A stretch of DNA of 64,000 nt from assembly GCF_018446385.1 (NCBI RefSeq), contig NC_055989.1:134133004-134197003 (forward strand), given 5' to 3'. The position numbers and the translations under genes are program-made. Positions 20,431 to 32,168 of the stretch are shown here, in pieces; the stretch's first letter is position 1; each line of letters begins with the position of its first letter. The DNA comes from Zingiber officinale. Its lineage: Eukaryota; Streptophyta; Magnoliopsida; Zingiberales; Zingiberaceae. The notes under the pieces are model-generated. The model saw nothing but the letters and a program-made list of their open reading frames with translations. It did not search any database and was not told where the DNA came from.

Positions 20431-23420
20431 TACTAAAAGACTATGTTGCCATAAATGCTACCATACATTTGATTCTCAACCTTTCAACATGCCCATCAAA
20501 AGCTCTTGCCTTAAGGACCTTAGTGAAAGGATCTATAGGTCATCACCTAATGCAATCTAGGCGGCAACAACTTCTCCTCGTTTATACAATTTCTCGTATT
20601 GGGTGGTACTTGCGCTCTATTATGTTTACTTGCCTTATGGACTCATTGTTTCTTCGAGTTTGTTACTGCACTACTATTATTACAATAAATTGTAATAATC
20701 TTTGGACAAACCAGAAATCATATCTAAGTCCATCTTGAAGTTACTGAGTCATTCAGCTTCTATGACTGCCTCAGAGGCTGCCACTTACTCAGCTTCTATG
20801 GCGGAGTCTGAAAAAACACCTTTGCTTATCACTCTTCCATGACTTCACCTCCTAAAGTAAACACAAAACCCTGAGGTCGACTTACTATTGTCCCTATCCG
20901 ATTGGAAGTCAAAATCCGTGCAACCCACAGGGACCAAATTATCTCTAGTGCCTCTAAGGTACTTCAATATATGCTTTACCGCAATCCAATGTCCTTATCC
21001 AGGGTTACTTTGATATCTGCTAACTATGCCCTCGACAAAACAGATTTCTGATCTCGTGATAGCATACATTAGGCTTCCGACAGCCGAAGCATAAGGGACT
21101 TCCTTCATTTCCTCTATCTGCTTTGATATCTTTGGAGACATCTCTTTTAGATAAAGTTACTCCATGCTGAAAAGGTAAGAAACCTTTCTTGGAGTTTTGC
21201 ATGCTTAAAACGAGTAAGGATTGTTTCTATATATGAAGTTTGGGATAAGTAAAATATTCTTTTCTTGCGATCCCTTATTACTTTGATCCCAAGAATATAT
21301 GCATTCTCCTAAGTCCTTCATATCGAATTGTTTGGACAACCATACCCTTACTTCCGACAACACTTTGATATTATTTTCAACTATCAAAAATGTCATCTAT
21401 GTATAGTACAAGAAATACCACCACGCTTCCATCACACTACTTATATACACAAGACTCATCTGGACACTGAATAAATCCATAGGTCTGGATTACTTCATTA
21501 AACCAGATGAACCAAGACCTTGAAGCTTTTCTTCAGTCGATAGACTGATTGAGCTTGCACACAAGATGCTCTTTGCCCTTTGCGATGAACCCTTCTGGTT
21601 TCTATATATAGATGTTTTCTTCAAGACTTCCATTAAGGAAAGCTGTCTTGACATCCTCTTGCTAAATAGATAAAAAAATCCGGATAGACTTAAGCATGGC
21701 TACCGGTGAAAAAGTTTTCTTTTTTCAATAAGCCTTGCTTTGAAAGTTTCCACCTTCCTGTCTATCCCTCTTTTCCTATTGTAGACTTATTTTCACCCAA
21801 TGACTTTTACACCATTTGGTGATTTTATAAGCTCCCAGACTCTATTAGAATACATATATTCTAATTCTGTATTTATTGCTCTTTGCAAAGATACTGCATC
21901 TTTATCTTGGAGTGCTTCGTCATATGTCGGGAGATCAGGTTCATGTCCACCAGGGATTGAGTCCAAAGACTCTCCCAAAACATGAATCTTTTAGGTTGCC
22001 TAACAACCCTCCCACTACGACGAGGCACGTTCTGCAATTGTGTATCATTTGTAATACGTGTTGCAGTTTCTTGTGATATTTCATCTTGTACAATTGGTAC
22101 TAGGTTAGACGTGTCCTTTAATTTCCTTAAGAACAATTTTTACTCATGAGCTTGTGGTTCATAGTATAGTCCTTTTCTAAAATCGGGCATTGATGCCAAT
22201 AATGACCTTCCGATTTTAAGGACTAAAAACCTCTTTTTGTTTTTCTAGGATAACTCACAAACTAGTGAACTCATGTCCAATATTATCAGTGTCTCTCATG
22301 TGCTAGACCACCCAAATCCGAATATGCTTCAAATTAGGCTTACGCCCAATTTCTACGGGAGTAGAGAGTTCTGACTTAGAAGGTACTATGTTCACTTCCG
22401 TTTCTAGTATATATCCTTAAAACAATTTTGGTAATTTTCTGAATAACTCATCATCGATCTAATTATTCCATAAGAACCTTATACCTTCTTTCTACTACAC
22501 TATTCTGTTGGGGTGTACCAGGTACAGTTAGTTGGGATTAAATCTCGACTTCTGATAAGTGACTCCTAAACTCTCCTAAGAGGTACTCATTACTACGATT
22601 TCACCGTAGTGACTTGATACTTTTACTTTGACGTTACTCCACATTAGCCTAGTTACTCTTTGAACTAATCAAAGCACTTAGACTTGTGGCGCGTCAAGTA
22701 AATGTATCCTTATCTCGAATAGTCGTCTATAAAAGAGACGAAATATTCGAAACAACCTCTTGCCTGGATAGTCAAAGGTCTACACAAATCAGAATGAACC
22801 AATTCCAACATATCTTTGGCTCCATACCCCTTAGACTTAAAAGCTTCTTTGGTTATTTTTCCTTCCAAGTAAGACTCGCAGGTTGGAAAGATTTCCACTA
22901 CCAATAAACCCAAGAGTTCATTGGTTATTATCCTTTGAATCCTACTCAAGTTAATATAACCTAGCCTTAGATGCCAAAAATATGATTGATTTATTTCCGA
23001 AGGTTACTTTCTCTTATTAATTTCTATTTATTGCATCGTGGGAGTTATTGGATTATAAATTGTCAACCAACGTACCAGAATAGATAACTTCCCTATTTTT
23101 CTTGATAACAAGTTTGTTATCAAAATAGACAGAATATCTATTATTTAATAGCTTAGAAATCGAAATCAGATTCTTTCTAAACTTAGTACGTAAAGATAAT
23201 TTCTAAAAATCCATATTTTATTCCTATCAGAGGATAAACATCTCTCACTGCAACAGCTGCTACTTTTGCAGTAGTGCCCATGCAGACGGTGTTTTCCTTT
23301 TTATATAGTTGTCGGGTTTCCTGGAACCCTGCAATGCATTGCAGACATGATTAGTGGTATCTGTATCTACACTCCAGGTACTAGTAGATAACACCACTAA
23401 ACATGTTTCAACAATAAATT
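20431..23420 (-). pseudogene. Decayed Copia pol (protease, integrase, RT, RNase H)
   Basis: Read on minus from about 23420 to 20431, recognisable fragments appear in Copia order. GAG-pre-integrase and integrase pieces lie around 22710-22950, ending 'SFIDDYSR' and including 'MLELVHSDLC'. The RT start lies at 21793-21978 ('YDEALQDKDAVS', 'ELEYMYSNRVWEL'), further RT around 21205-21400, and RNase H around 20700-21000. Stops and frameshifts are frequent, so no protein can be made. The plus copy at 37880-39716 and 50905-52062 shares many of the same lesions, so the two may descend from an already defective source. Confidence 0.82.
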
Positions 23421-23599
23421 AATTAAATACACCTATATTGCTCTCAGTTCTAAGAAGACAGTCTACTTTAATGTTCAAGTCCTTTTTCAATCATTATAAT
23501 TGGGACTACTAAGTCTTTTCTATAGTATAACAACTAGGGGATTGACATTTAAAATCCTAAGAATCACAAAAATATTTGGTCAAGACCAACACTTTAAAA

Positions 23600-24100
23600 T
23601 CCCCGTGAATTTTGTATGCCACGATAGTGTGGACGTATACAAAAGAGATTTTGCCTATTAATTTTATTATCTCGTTATTCTAACTTCATGACAAATAAAA
23701 TTAATAGTTGGTCTATCTTTGATCAAATATTTTGGTCCAAACTTTGAATTTAAAATAACATTGATTCCTCAAATAATATTATTTAAATTCACCAACACCT
23801 CAAACACCGAGAATTTTGCATGCCACGATAGTGTGGACGTATACAAAATTGAACATTTGTAAGAGGAGGGTTTTACCCATTAATTATCTTGTCAATAAAT
23901 CTTTATGACAAATAAAATTACCCCAAACACCGTGAATTTTGTATGTCACGATAGTGTGGACGTATACAAAATCAAACATTTGTAAGAGGGGGTTTTCCCA
24001 TTAATTTTATTTCCTTGTCATCCTGACAAATAAAATTACCTCATACATCGTGAATTTTGTATGCCACGATAGTGTGGACGTATACAAAAACTCGACATTT
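23600..24100. repeat. Spaced hairpin repeats in the leader of family A
   Basis: Four copies of a roughly 40-bp word, near 23607, 23812, 23930 and 24050. Each contains an inverted repeat: 'tttgtatgccacg' at one end and 'cgtatacaaa' at the other around 'atagtgtgga'. Spacing is about 120-200 bp. The same repeats occur in the plus copy at about 37186, 37306, 37429 and 37637. Confidence 0.85.
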
Positions 24101-25039
24101 GTAAGAGGGGGTTTTAATTTTATTATCTTGTCAACTTATCTTTTTGACAAATTAATAGTTGGTTTTCCTTTGGTCACACAAATGATAGCAGTGACTCCAA
24201 TGGGGAGGATACTATTAGACGTGCCTAAGTGTATACCATTACTTGACACTAAGTCCATTAATAAGATTGTGCCCCTTCCGATGGGGAAGATCACACGCTC
24301 TTAATTAATTTCCTATAGTCATCCTAAATGGAAGTTTGATCTAGTGATCCGCAAACAAACTCATCCGATATGGAGGAAGGCACTCAGAGCCAACGCGCAA
24401 GTTTGTTTGCATCACTTACAAACCAGTAATGGAGACCGTAGAATTTTAAAATAAATTCCTCTTCCACTTAGTTATTTTAAAGTGAGGAATTTTAAACTAT
24501 CCTAACATATATCACATGCACACACATACAGTAAATAAAAAGTAATAAATTTGAAAATTATTTTCCAACTATTATGACCTTTTTCCATCACTGTCCTCCG
24601 TGTGCTCCAACCCTAGCTGCTGCCATCTTTAGCCACCGCCATCGGGTGGAATCGTTGCATCCATCTTGCTTCTTATTTCGCTGCGCCTCTGGTGCTCCAA
24701 AAGTACCACACCTCGCAAGCATCCGATCCGCGACAAAAATAGAATTTTACATGTGTCGATCCTATATTCCACGAGGGAATGTACATGAAATCTAGATCGA
24801 AAATAAAATTCTAAAATCCTAGGGCTAATACAGCTCCTGCTGTATTAGTTACATACATCATGTACACACAAAATTTTGCCCTTGACATGTCCAAGGGTCC
24901 AATCACACACAACATTAATAAGTCATAATAGTTGGAGCCTACAACCAAAGAGTTAGCACATCCTACTATTATCCTGCCTAAATTATGTATGACATGTACA
25001 TAACCTATTTGAATTCTAAACACACAGAGGCAAATCCTA
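24101..25039 (-). other. Non-coding leader of family A, gag not detectable
   Basis: Between the primer site and the protease relic I expected a gag gene but see none. There is no zinc knuckle and no frame over about 85 codons, only AT-rich sequence plus a short GC-richer block at about 24590-24760. The same stretch is kept in the plus copy (36229-37180). Either gag has decayed beyond recognition or this is a non-autonomous family. Confidence 0.55.
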
Positions 25040-25051
25040 GCTCTGATACCA
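25040..25051 (-). other. Primer-binding site (Met tRNA) of family A element
   Basis: The minus strand reads TGGTATCAGAGC, the canonical site complementary to the 3' end of initiator Met tRNA, two bases inside the 5' LTR end (25054). Confidence 0.92.
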
Positions 25052-25053
25052 AT

Positions 25054-27652
25054 TGTTGGTTAGTCCTAGGAAAATGTACCGGTTCCACTGTACAAAAATT
25101 TTTGTACAAGTGTCGAACTTTTACTTAAATAACCTATTGTGTTCTTTAGAAGTTAAATTAGGAATCGCAGACGGAACTTAACATCATTGATTCCAAATTT
25201 AACTTATCTGTTCTTAATGATTTAGATTTGAATCGCAAGCGGAACTTAACACTATTGATTCAAATCCACCTATATTATTAATTTCATTAAATATTAATTT
25301 CCAAAATTGGCTTCCAGGACTGCATGGCGAGGCACATGGCCTTCTTGGATATGGGAGCAACCACCACCGCCTAGACAAAGCCTTTTAAGGAAAGCTAATA
25401 TTTAATTTCCTTAAATAACTCTAGGTTAACCAAAAAGAACAATCGAATCACAAATTCGAAAAACAAAACAAAAAGAAACACATCTTCGAAACAAATCCGA
25501 AAACTAGATCTAATGCCTCTTGTGTTTGGAATTCATACAAAAGAAATACAACTAGTATGATGCGGAAATTAATTAATAATTATACCTTCCTTTGTATGCA
25601 ACGACCTCTTGATCTCCTACCGTATTCCTCTTCTTATCCCAGACGTTGTGTGGGCAACGATCTACCGAGATGAGAACCACCCAGACCCTTCTTCTCCAAG
25701 CAAGTTTCGGCCACCACATAAACTCCAAGAGATGCGAGGTTCGGCCACCACCAAGATCCAAGGGATGCTAGAAATATCGCCTCCTTTTCTCTCCTTCTTC
25801 TCCAAGCAAGATCCGGCCACCACAATAACTCCAAGAATGAGATGAGGTTCAGCCACAAGATGGAGAAGAGAGAAATAGGAGGGGTCGGCCACACCCAAGG
25901 AGAAAAAGAGAGGAGAAAAATAATAGAGTCGTTCACCTTGAAGGCACCTCTACCCCCTCTTTTATATTCTTTGGTCTTGGCAAATAAGGAAATAAAAACT
26001 TCCTTAATTCCTTTGCCATGAAAAGGAAAATTTAATTAATTAAAATTAAAAACCTTTTCTTAAATCATATGGCCGGCCACAAACAAATCTCCAAGCAAAT
26101 AAAATTTTAAACACAAATTAAAACTTCCTTATTTGCTTCCAGAAATTTTATAAAAAATTTATCTAACAATTTTAATCCCTTCATGATTGGTTCATAAAAA
26201 GGAAATTTTATAAATTAAAATATTTCTTTTAAACATGTGAATAATTTCCAAAAAGGAAAGTTATCTCTAAAAATTAAAATCTCTTTTCAATCTATAAATA
26301 AGAAAAGATATCAAATCTTTTCTTAATCTTTTGTAGAAACTAATAAAAGAGAATATTTAATTTTAAAACTTTCTTTTAAATCATGAACATGGTTAAAAAA
26401 AAGGAAAGTTTTCTCAAAATTAAAATCTCCTTTCAATCTACAAATAAGGAAAGATTTCAAATCTTTTCGTAATCTTTTATAGAAAGCTATAAAAGGAAAG
26501 ATTTAAATTTTAAACTCTCTTTTAAAACCATGATATCCACATAAGAAATAATTTTAATAAAATTCCTTTTAATTTTCTAGTGGTCGGCCACCTAAGCTTG
26601 GGACCCAAGCTTTGGTCGGCCACTAACTTGGCTCATCCACTTGGTCTTGGCCGGCCCTAGCTTGGGTTCCAAGCTAGCTTGGCTGGCCACATTAGGATGG
26701 GTAAGAAGGTGGGTATGTGGTGGGTATATATCTCTATATACAAGAGGCTACGATAGGGACCGAGAGGAGAAATTGATTTTGGTCTCCCGATGAAATTAAG
26801 CTTCCCGTGTTCGCCCCGAACACACAACTTAACTTCATCAATAATAATTCATACTACTAAAGAATTATTATTGAACTACCGCACCAATCCCAAATTATAT
26901 TTTGGGCTCCTTTTTATTATGAGTGTGTTAGTCTCCCTGTGTTTAAGATAATGAATGTCCACTAATTAAATGAGTTACTGACAACTCACTTAATTAATAT
27001 CTTAGTCCAAGAGTAGTACCACTCAACCTTATCGTCATGTCGGACTAAGTCCACCTGCAGGGTTTAACATGACAATACTTATGAGCTCCTCTTGGGGACA
27101 TTCTCAACCTAGATAACTAGGACACAGATTCCTTCTATAATCAACAACACACACTATAAGTAATATCATTTCCCAACTTATCGGGCATATTGATTTATCA
27201 AGCTAAACCTCACCCTTGATAAGTCAAAGAAATAAATATTAAATATATGTGTTTGTTATTATATTAGGATTAAGAGTACACATTTCCATAATAACTAAGG
27301 TCTAGTTCTTTTATAAAGTCAGTACAAAAAGAACTTACCTAAAATGGTCCTACTCAATACACTTGGAGTGTATCAGTGTAATTTATTAGTTAAGATAAAC
27401 TAATACTTAATTACACTACGACTACTTCAACGGTTTGTTCCTTTCCATTTTAGTCGCGAGCAACTGTTTATAATTTATAAAGAACCGACAACATGATCTT
27501 CTGTGTGTGACACCACACACCATGTTGTCTACTATATAAATTAATTGAATAAATTACATTTAACAAATAAATGTAGATATTTGACCATTGTGATTCTTTA
27601 TTTCTAAATAAATATTTATACAAAAGCTAGACTTTTAGTATACACTCTAACA
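25054..27652 (-). repeat. 5' LTR of the minus-strand family A element
   Basis: 2,599 bp, bounded by TGTTGG on plus at 25054 and CTAACA at 27652, followed by TSD CCCAT. It contains a TATA box on minus ('ttataaaagag' complement, near 25957-25966). Confidence 0.9.
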
Positions 27653-27657
27653 CCCAT

Positions 27658-27955
27658 ATCCAAGAAGGTCATGTGCCTCGCCATGCAGTCCTGGAAGCCA
27701 ATTTTGGAAATTAATATTTAATGGAATTAATAACATAGGTGGATTTGAATCAATAGTGTTAAGTTCCGCTTGCGATTCAAATCTAAACCATTAAGAACAG
27801 ATAAATTAAATTTGGAATCAATGATGTTAAGTTCCGTCTGTGATTCCTAATTTAACTTCTAAAGAACATAATAGGTTATTTAAGGAAAGGTTCGACACTG
27901 GTACAAAAAATTTTTGTACAGTAGAACCGGTACATTTTCCTATGACTAACCAACA
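27658..27955 (+). repeat. Solo LTR of Copia family A, last part
   Basis: Begins 'atccaagaaggtcatgtgcc', exactly the sequence that follows 'gctcccat' in other family A LTRs (for example 35920), and ends 'ctaaccaaca'. This restores continuity with 15635-17821. Confidence 0.85.
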
Positions 27956-27960
27956 GTAGT

Positions 27961-28085
27961 TACCGAGAAGGAGTGTTTTTCATAGTGGAGAGTGTATCGT
28001 GTGTGGATCCTTGGATTAGTCACCTCTTCTTGAGGTGGATACCAAGTAAATCCTTTATGTTAGCATTGTAAGTGTGTTTCGTGGT
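27961..28085 (+). repeat. LTR B, last part
   Basis: Resumes after the solo LTR with 'taccgagaaggagtg' and runs through 'ggattagtcacctcttcttgaggtggataccaag', a phrase typical of the R/U5 side of SIRE-like LTRs. The right border is lost where sequence changes into the antisense-gene relic. The border near 28085 is approximate. Confidence 0.5.
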
Positions 28086-28639
28086 TCTTTCTGGTAGCAG
28101 CATCGCTACCCGCGATCCAACTTGTTTCTTCTTCGTTGGTTGACTCCTTAGATGGGCCAATCAGCAGCAGTCTGTAACTCTCTAGCTCGGCTGGTCCTCG
28201 AGCCTCTATCTCATCATCGGCTAACTCAGTGGAATCACTTAGCAAAGCCTTCCACATGGTCCTAGCTACAAAACAAAGAGAAAAATTAGTTAGAGCCAAT
28301 AGAATTAAATGAAGGAAAATCTCACCGAAGTTGTTGGGCAGTTGGGTTCGGATAGGACTCAATCCGAACATGTATAGCACCCCCTCAGTCAGCAACTTAT
28401 GGATGTGCTATTTTAAACCAGCTAGTTGAGTGGAGAATTCTAGGGAGACTGATTCCCATCTATACTTGCTTAACTCGGGAAGGTTGGGCAACTCCATTTA
28501 CCATCCGATGGGGCAAGTAAAAGGTTGGTCTGGTCAGAGGAAAAAATAGTGGGACTTCCATCCTTTGTTAGAACTGGACATTTTATCAAAAAAGATTGCA
28601 CCCACTGGAGATTGGAATAGGAAGATGCCCGGTTTAGAT
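28086..28639 (-). pseudogene. Third copy of the Tat antisense gene, decayed
   Basis: On minus, 28639-28326 encodes the C-terminal half of the N-terminal domain ('IFLFQSPVGAIFFDKM', 'SSSNKGWK', 'LLTEGVLYMFGLSPIR') with two or more stops. It is followed by a 60-bp GT-AG intron (28266-28325) and a second-exon start ('TMWKALL'). The intron sits at the same protein position as in elements 1 and 2. Its N-terminal part is cut off at 28640 by the next element. Its orientation relative to the gag relic at 1030-13942 matches one old Tat element (gag on plus, antisense gene on minus). Confidence 0.78.
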
Positions 28640-30697
28640 TGTTGGTGCATCAGGGTCGGCAAGAGGGGACTGAATTGCCTGTATAATAAAAATAAACCTT
28701 TCAAGATCTCTCGACTTAGATTAGTAGCAATCTCATAATTATAACATGTTAATTGAACAACTATAAATAAATTAACAAATTAAAAGAAAGAGGATGGTCT
28801 CACTCCATCAAGAATAATGATGTCACTCCCGTCATATAGGAGGGATAGATCCCATCTACATCACTCACATCCCTTCGCATAATTCGTTACATACCCAGTA
28901 ATCGCCTTTATAGTCCACCCAGTTACGGGTGACGTTTGACGAAGCCAAAGTATGCAACTCTTTATGTAGGGAACCATGGTAACTTCAGGTCCAAGGACTA
29001 GTAGTCATACTAATAGTCACATGAGAAAGTATATGACACTCATATAATGATCCATGATACTTTCTCATAGCGGGTCATTCAGTATACATTCTCCAATGCA
29101 TACCCATGTGTCAACTTGATATCTCTATATCCATGACTTGTGAGATCAAGTCATCGAGTTGACCTACATGCTAGTCTCATCGCGTTAACATTATCCCTGA
29201 ATGTTAATACTTGACTAGAAATGATTAAGAGTAGTGTTCCCTATATCATCTCACTATCGATTCAACCAATCGATTGATATAGGTAAGAACCTTCTACTCA
29301 AGGACGCTATTATACTTAGTTATTTGGTACCAATACAAGAAAGTATAATAACTAAAACAAAAGCCTTTATATATATATAGGAATATGATACAATGAGTCC
29401 ATACAATAATCATCATATGATTGGCTCTAGGGCTCTAACTAACACTAAACTAATTCACAGTCACTAAGATCAAGAATCAAATCAGCACTAATATAGGTAA
29501 ATCAAGTTAGTAGCTAAACATTCAAAACAAAACACTAGCTAAACTCTAGTTAGAAACTAAACACAAGTTGTGTGTTACATATAAAGCAAGAATTTCATCA
29601 CATATTCACGAATTAAAACAAATTGGCATTAACTGAGATTCCCAAAACAAGACAAACACAAATTACTAGCAATTAAGTAGCTGTAGCAGATCTTGTATTG
29701 CAGAAATTAAAAGAAATCGGATAGCAATCTTAGAAATCAAACTAAAATTATAAAGCAGTAAATCAGATCATAAGATCTGAGCAGGAACATGAAAAATTCA
29801 AAGACTAAGATAAAGAAAACAAAAACAAAAACATTCCTCAACCAAACCCAAACTCAAGCTCTCCTCTGCTGTTAAACAGAGATGTTCTTGGAAACCTCCC
29901 CTCAAACACCCGACTACGATCCCAAGCTTCCAACTATTACTAGAGGTTGCTCACAGCTCCAAGAAACCTCCCTCGAAGCTCACACCCTACTGGAAACCTC
30001 ATCAGCCGAAGAACAGAGCATAAATCCTGTGTATTGCCAAACTAATTCGATTGATCAGATGTACTTAGCTTAGCTACGGAATGGAAATCGGAAAAGGATA
30101 AGAAACTCCAAGAAACCTCCCTCGAAGCTCTGTTGAATGCGAATAACGCTGATCGGGAACCTCCCACGAGCAGGTATGCGACGGTGAAGCAGAATCCAAA
30201 TCGTGGCTGAGAAACCTCCCTCTGCCACTCTCTGATCTCGGAGGATGAACGTCGACAGCTCGAGATCGCCATCGGTGGAGAAGCTAAGCTCTCAGATCTG
30301 GTTAGTGGAATGGAGCCTCGGTGTCACGGAGAAGAAGACGGTGAACAGTGAAATCATGAAAACGCCGAGCCCAGGGAAGCATTGTAGCTTGTCACGGGTT
30401 TTAAACTCTCCCAAATCTGATCGGACGGTCCAGATTAATTCAGGGCTCAATCAATGGCTGGATGAACTCAAATCTGGATCAAAGCTTCTGGATCTTCATC
30501 AATGGCCGTGATGTGCTTCCTCTTGGCTTGGATGGGCCGAATCTTCAATGGATGACTTAGATCTACTTGATCTTGGATGAAAGGCCCATAATACTCCAAA
30601 GCTTGATCGACTTGTTTAACCCTAGATTTGAGCCCAAATGTGGTCTGATCGGGTTCATGACCCTTTTGATGCCTACAAAATAATAATCAAATATTAG
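28640..30697. mobile_element. Unclassified LTR-like stretch
   Basis: Begins TGTTGGTGCATCAGG, an LTR-like start that interrupts the antisense-gene relic. Text near 28800-29400 (alternating site descriptions such as 'tatatgacactcatataatgatccatgatactttctcat') resembles the R/U5-rich non-coding part of Copia LTRs on minus. 29880-30530 is GC-richer, with several copies of 'gaaacctccctcgaagctc'. I find no PBS, no coding domain and no clear end, so the boundary with element 2 is the only firm border. Confidence 0.35.
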
Positions 30698-31487
30698 TGA
30701 TCCTGTCCGAACGCTGAATCAACGGACGCTGGGCACGTGGCACTCTCCGAACTGATGACGTGGATCTCCGGCCGGTCGTAGGGGTCTCCGGCGAACCTGC
30801 AAGGAAGTCGGGCCGGGAAGGGGTTCCCGGCGACGACCCTCCGACGCTCAAGTCAGGCAAGAGGAAACTAGGAAGTGGCTTCGAATATCGGAGAATGCCT
30901 ACCTCCGGCGAAGTGTGAGGACCCTTATATAGTGCTGTGAAGAAGCTTATGCACACATGCCGAGGCGAATACGTGTCCTCTTACCATACCTCAGTATGGG
31001 CTTGTCAGAGGAGCTTGTCTGACACCATACTGCTACAGTCTGAGCACCTCTCTGATGGGACAGTAGAACCTTCCGTCATAGATTTCTGCATATGGGTTAA
31101 TCGTCGAACACGCTTGTTGTCAGAAGATGTTCCCCGATGTGTCCTTTTGTCTCTTCTGTTCCCGCGCCGAGCATCTGGCCGCTCGGCAATCCCATCACGT
31201 CCGACCAGACGTAGGTACTGATCCGCTCGGGAGATTCCAAGTCGTGTGCTCGGATGAAACTGTTCACAGCATTACTGCTTTATGCTTCGGCCGAGCGGGC
31301 TACCCGATCGGCCCGACGACCCTGTTCACCATGAGCGTCGGAGACCCGACTCCCCGTCGGGTTCTTTGCTTCCTCTTAGTCCCCGTTCGGCCGGTCGGCC
31401 CCCCTTTTCCGGTTGGTCGTTTGACCTTTGACCTCCACGTGCGTTGACTTCCCTCAAAGGGGGTCCCCCGTCCTTACTGCCGGATCA
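30698..31487 (-). repeat. 3' LTR of element 2 (790 bp)
   Basis: TGATCCTGTCCGAACG ... GCCGGATCA. The first about 200 bp and the last about 20 bp resemble the LTR of element 1. A minus-strand TATA box (TATATAAG) lies at 30925-30932. The preceding 5 bp are ATTAG, but the partner target duplication is lost with the other end of the element. Confidence 0.88.
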
Positions 31488-31500
31488 CTTGCCTCCCCTT
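31488..31500 (-). other. Polypurine tract of element 2
   Basis: The minus strand reads 'aaggggaggcaag' immediately before the LTR start TGATCC. This fixes the element's orientation as minus, and thus the 31.5-34.4 kb gene as antisense. Confidence 0.85.
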
Positions 31501-31872
31501 CAAGTCTAGTCGAAGGAGGTGATTAGTCCGACTAACTAGACTGTTAGTAGCACCGAGCGACGTCTCCGTGAAACTATCTTCCGCTTGACCCCCACGTGGG
31601 TAGCTACGACGTTCAGTCAACGGCAACATTCCTCGGATCTCTTCGTTTGCGCCAATCTTCGACATTAAGGCCAAGCACACGTTCTGTGCCTCGATAAGGC
31701 GCTTATTAAATGCTCTCCCGTGATGGAATGTCATGTGGCACCCCTGATGCTGTCAGCGTACGGCGGCGGCGTTACCTTCGATGGGACTGCCTTAGTTCGA
31801 AATGGACGGCGTGATGCGTGCTCCGATTCTCGCAACCTGAATCCGATGGTGGAGGCCGCTCGGCCTCAACCC

Positions 31873-31879
31873 TATAAAT
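31873..31879 (+). promoter_or_regulatory. TATA box of antisense gene, element 2
   Basis: TATAAAT within 'cctcaaccctataaatcctt', 290 bp upstream of the ATG. It is homologous to 1735-1741 of element 1, and a CT-rich leader follows in both. Confidence 0.6.
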
Positions 31880-32168
31880 CCTTCGCCTTCTCTGCCTTCG
31901 CCGCATTTCTGCTCTCGCGTGCCCCAAAAGCTTCCTTCGGCGTTTCAGTGCTCCGGCAGCTTCGGTTCTCCTTTTCCGGCGATCCCTCGTTCTTTGTCGA
32001 TCCTCCTTCTTCTCTGTAAGGCTCTTTTCCTGTTCTATCTTTTGTTCTTGTGTTTTCTTTGCCTTTCTTTTCCCGAGTTTTGGTCCTCGGGGCACTATTT
32101 CATTTGCCATCTTCTTTCTTCTATCCTCTGCCTTTCTTCGCCCTTTTTTGGTTTCGTCCGCTCGGACA

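Larger units (their letters stand above)
17822..27652 (-). mobile_element. Complete Copia family A element, minus strand
   Basis: Bounded by TSD CCCAT (17817-17821 and 27653-27657). It has two LTRs of about 2.6 kb (17822-20418 and 25054-27652), a Met-tRNA primer site at 25040-25051 and a polypurine tract at 20419-20430. The internal region is only 4.6 kb and encodes decayed Copia pol. Integrase before RT identifies Ty1/Copia; RT wording suggests the Angela/Tork side, which I hold loosely. It sits in the LTR of a member of its own family in the opposite orientation. All coding regions contain many stops. Confidence 0.9.
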
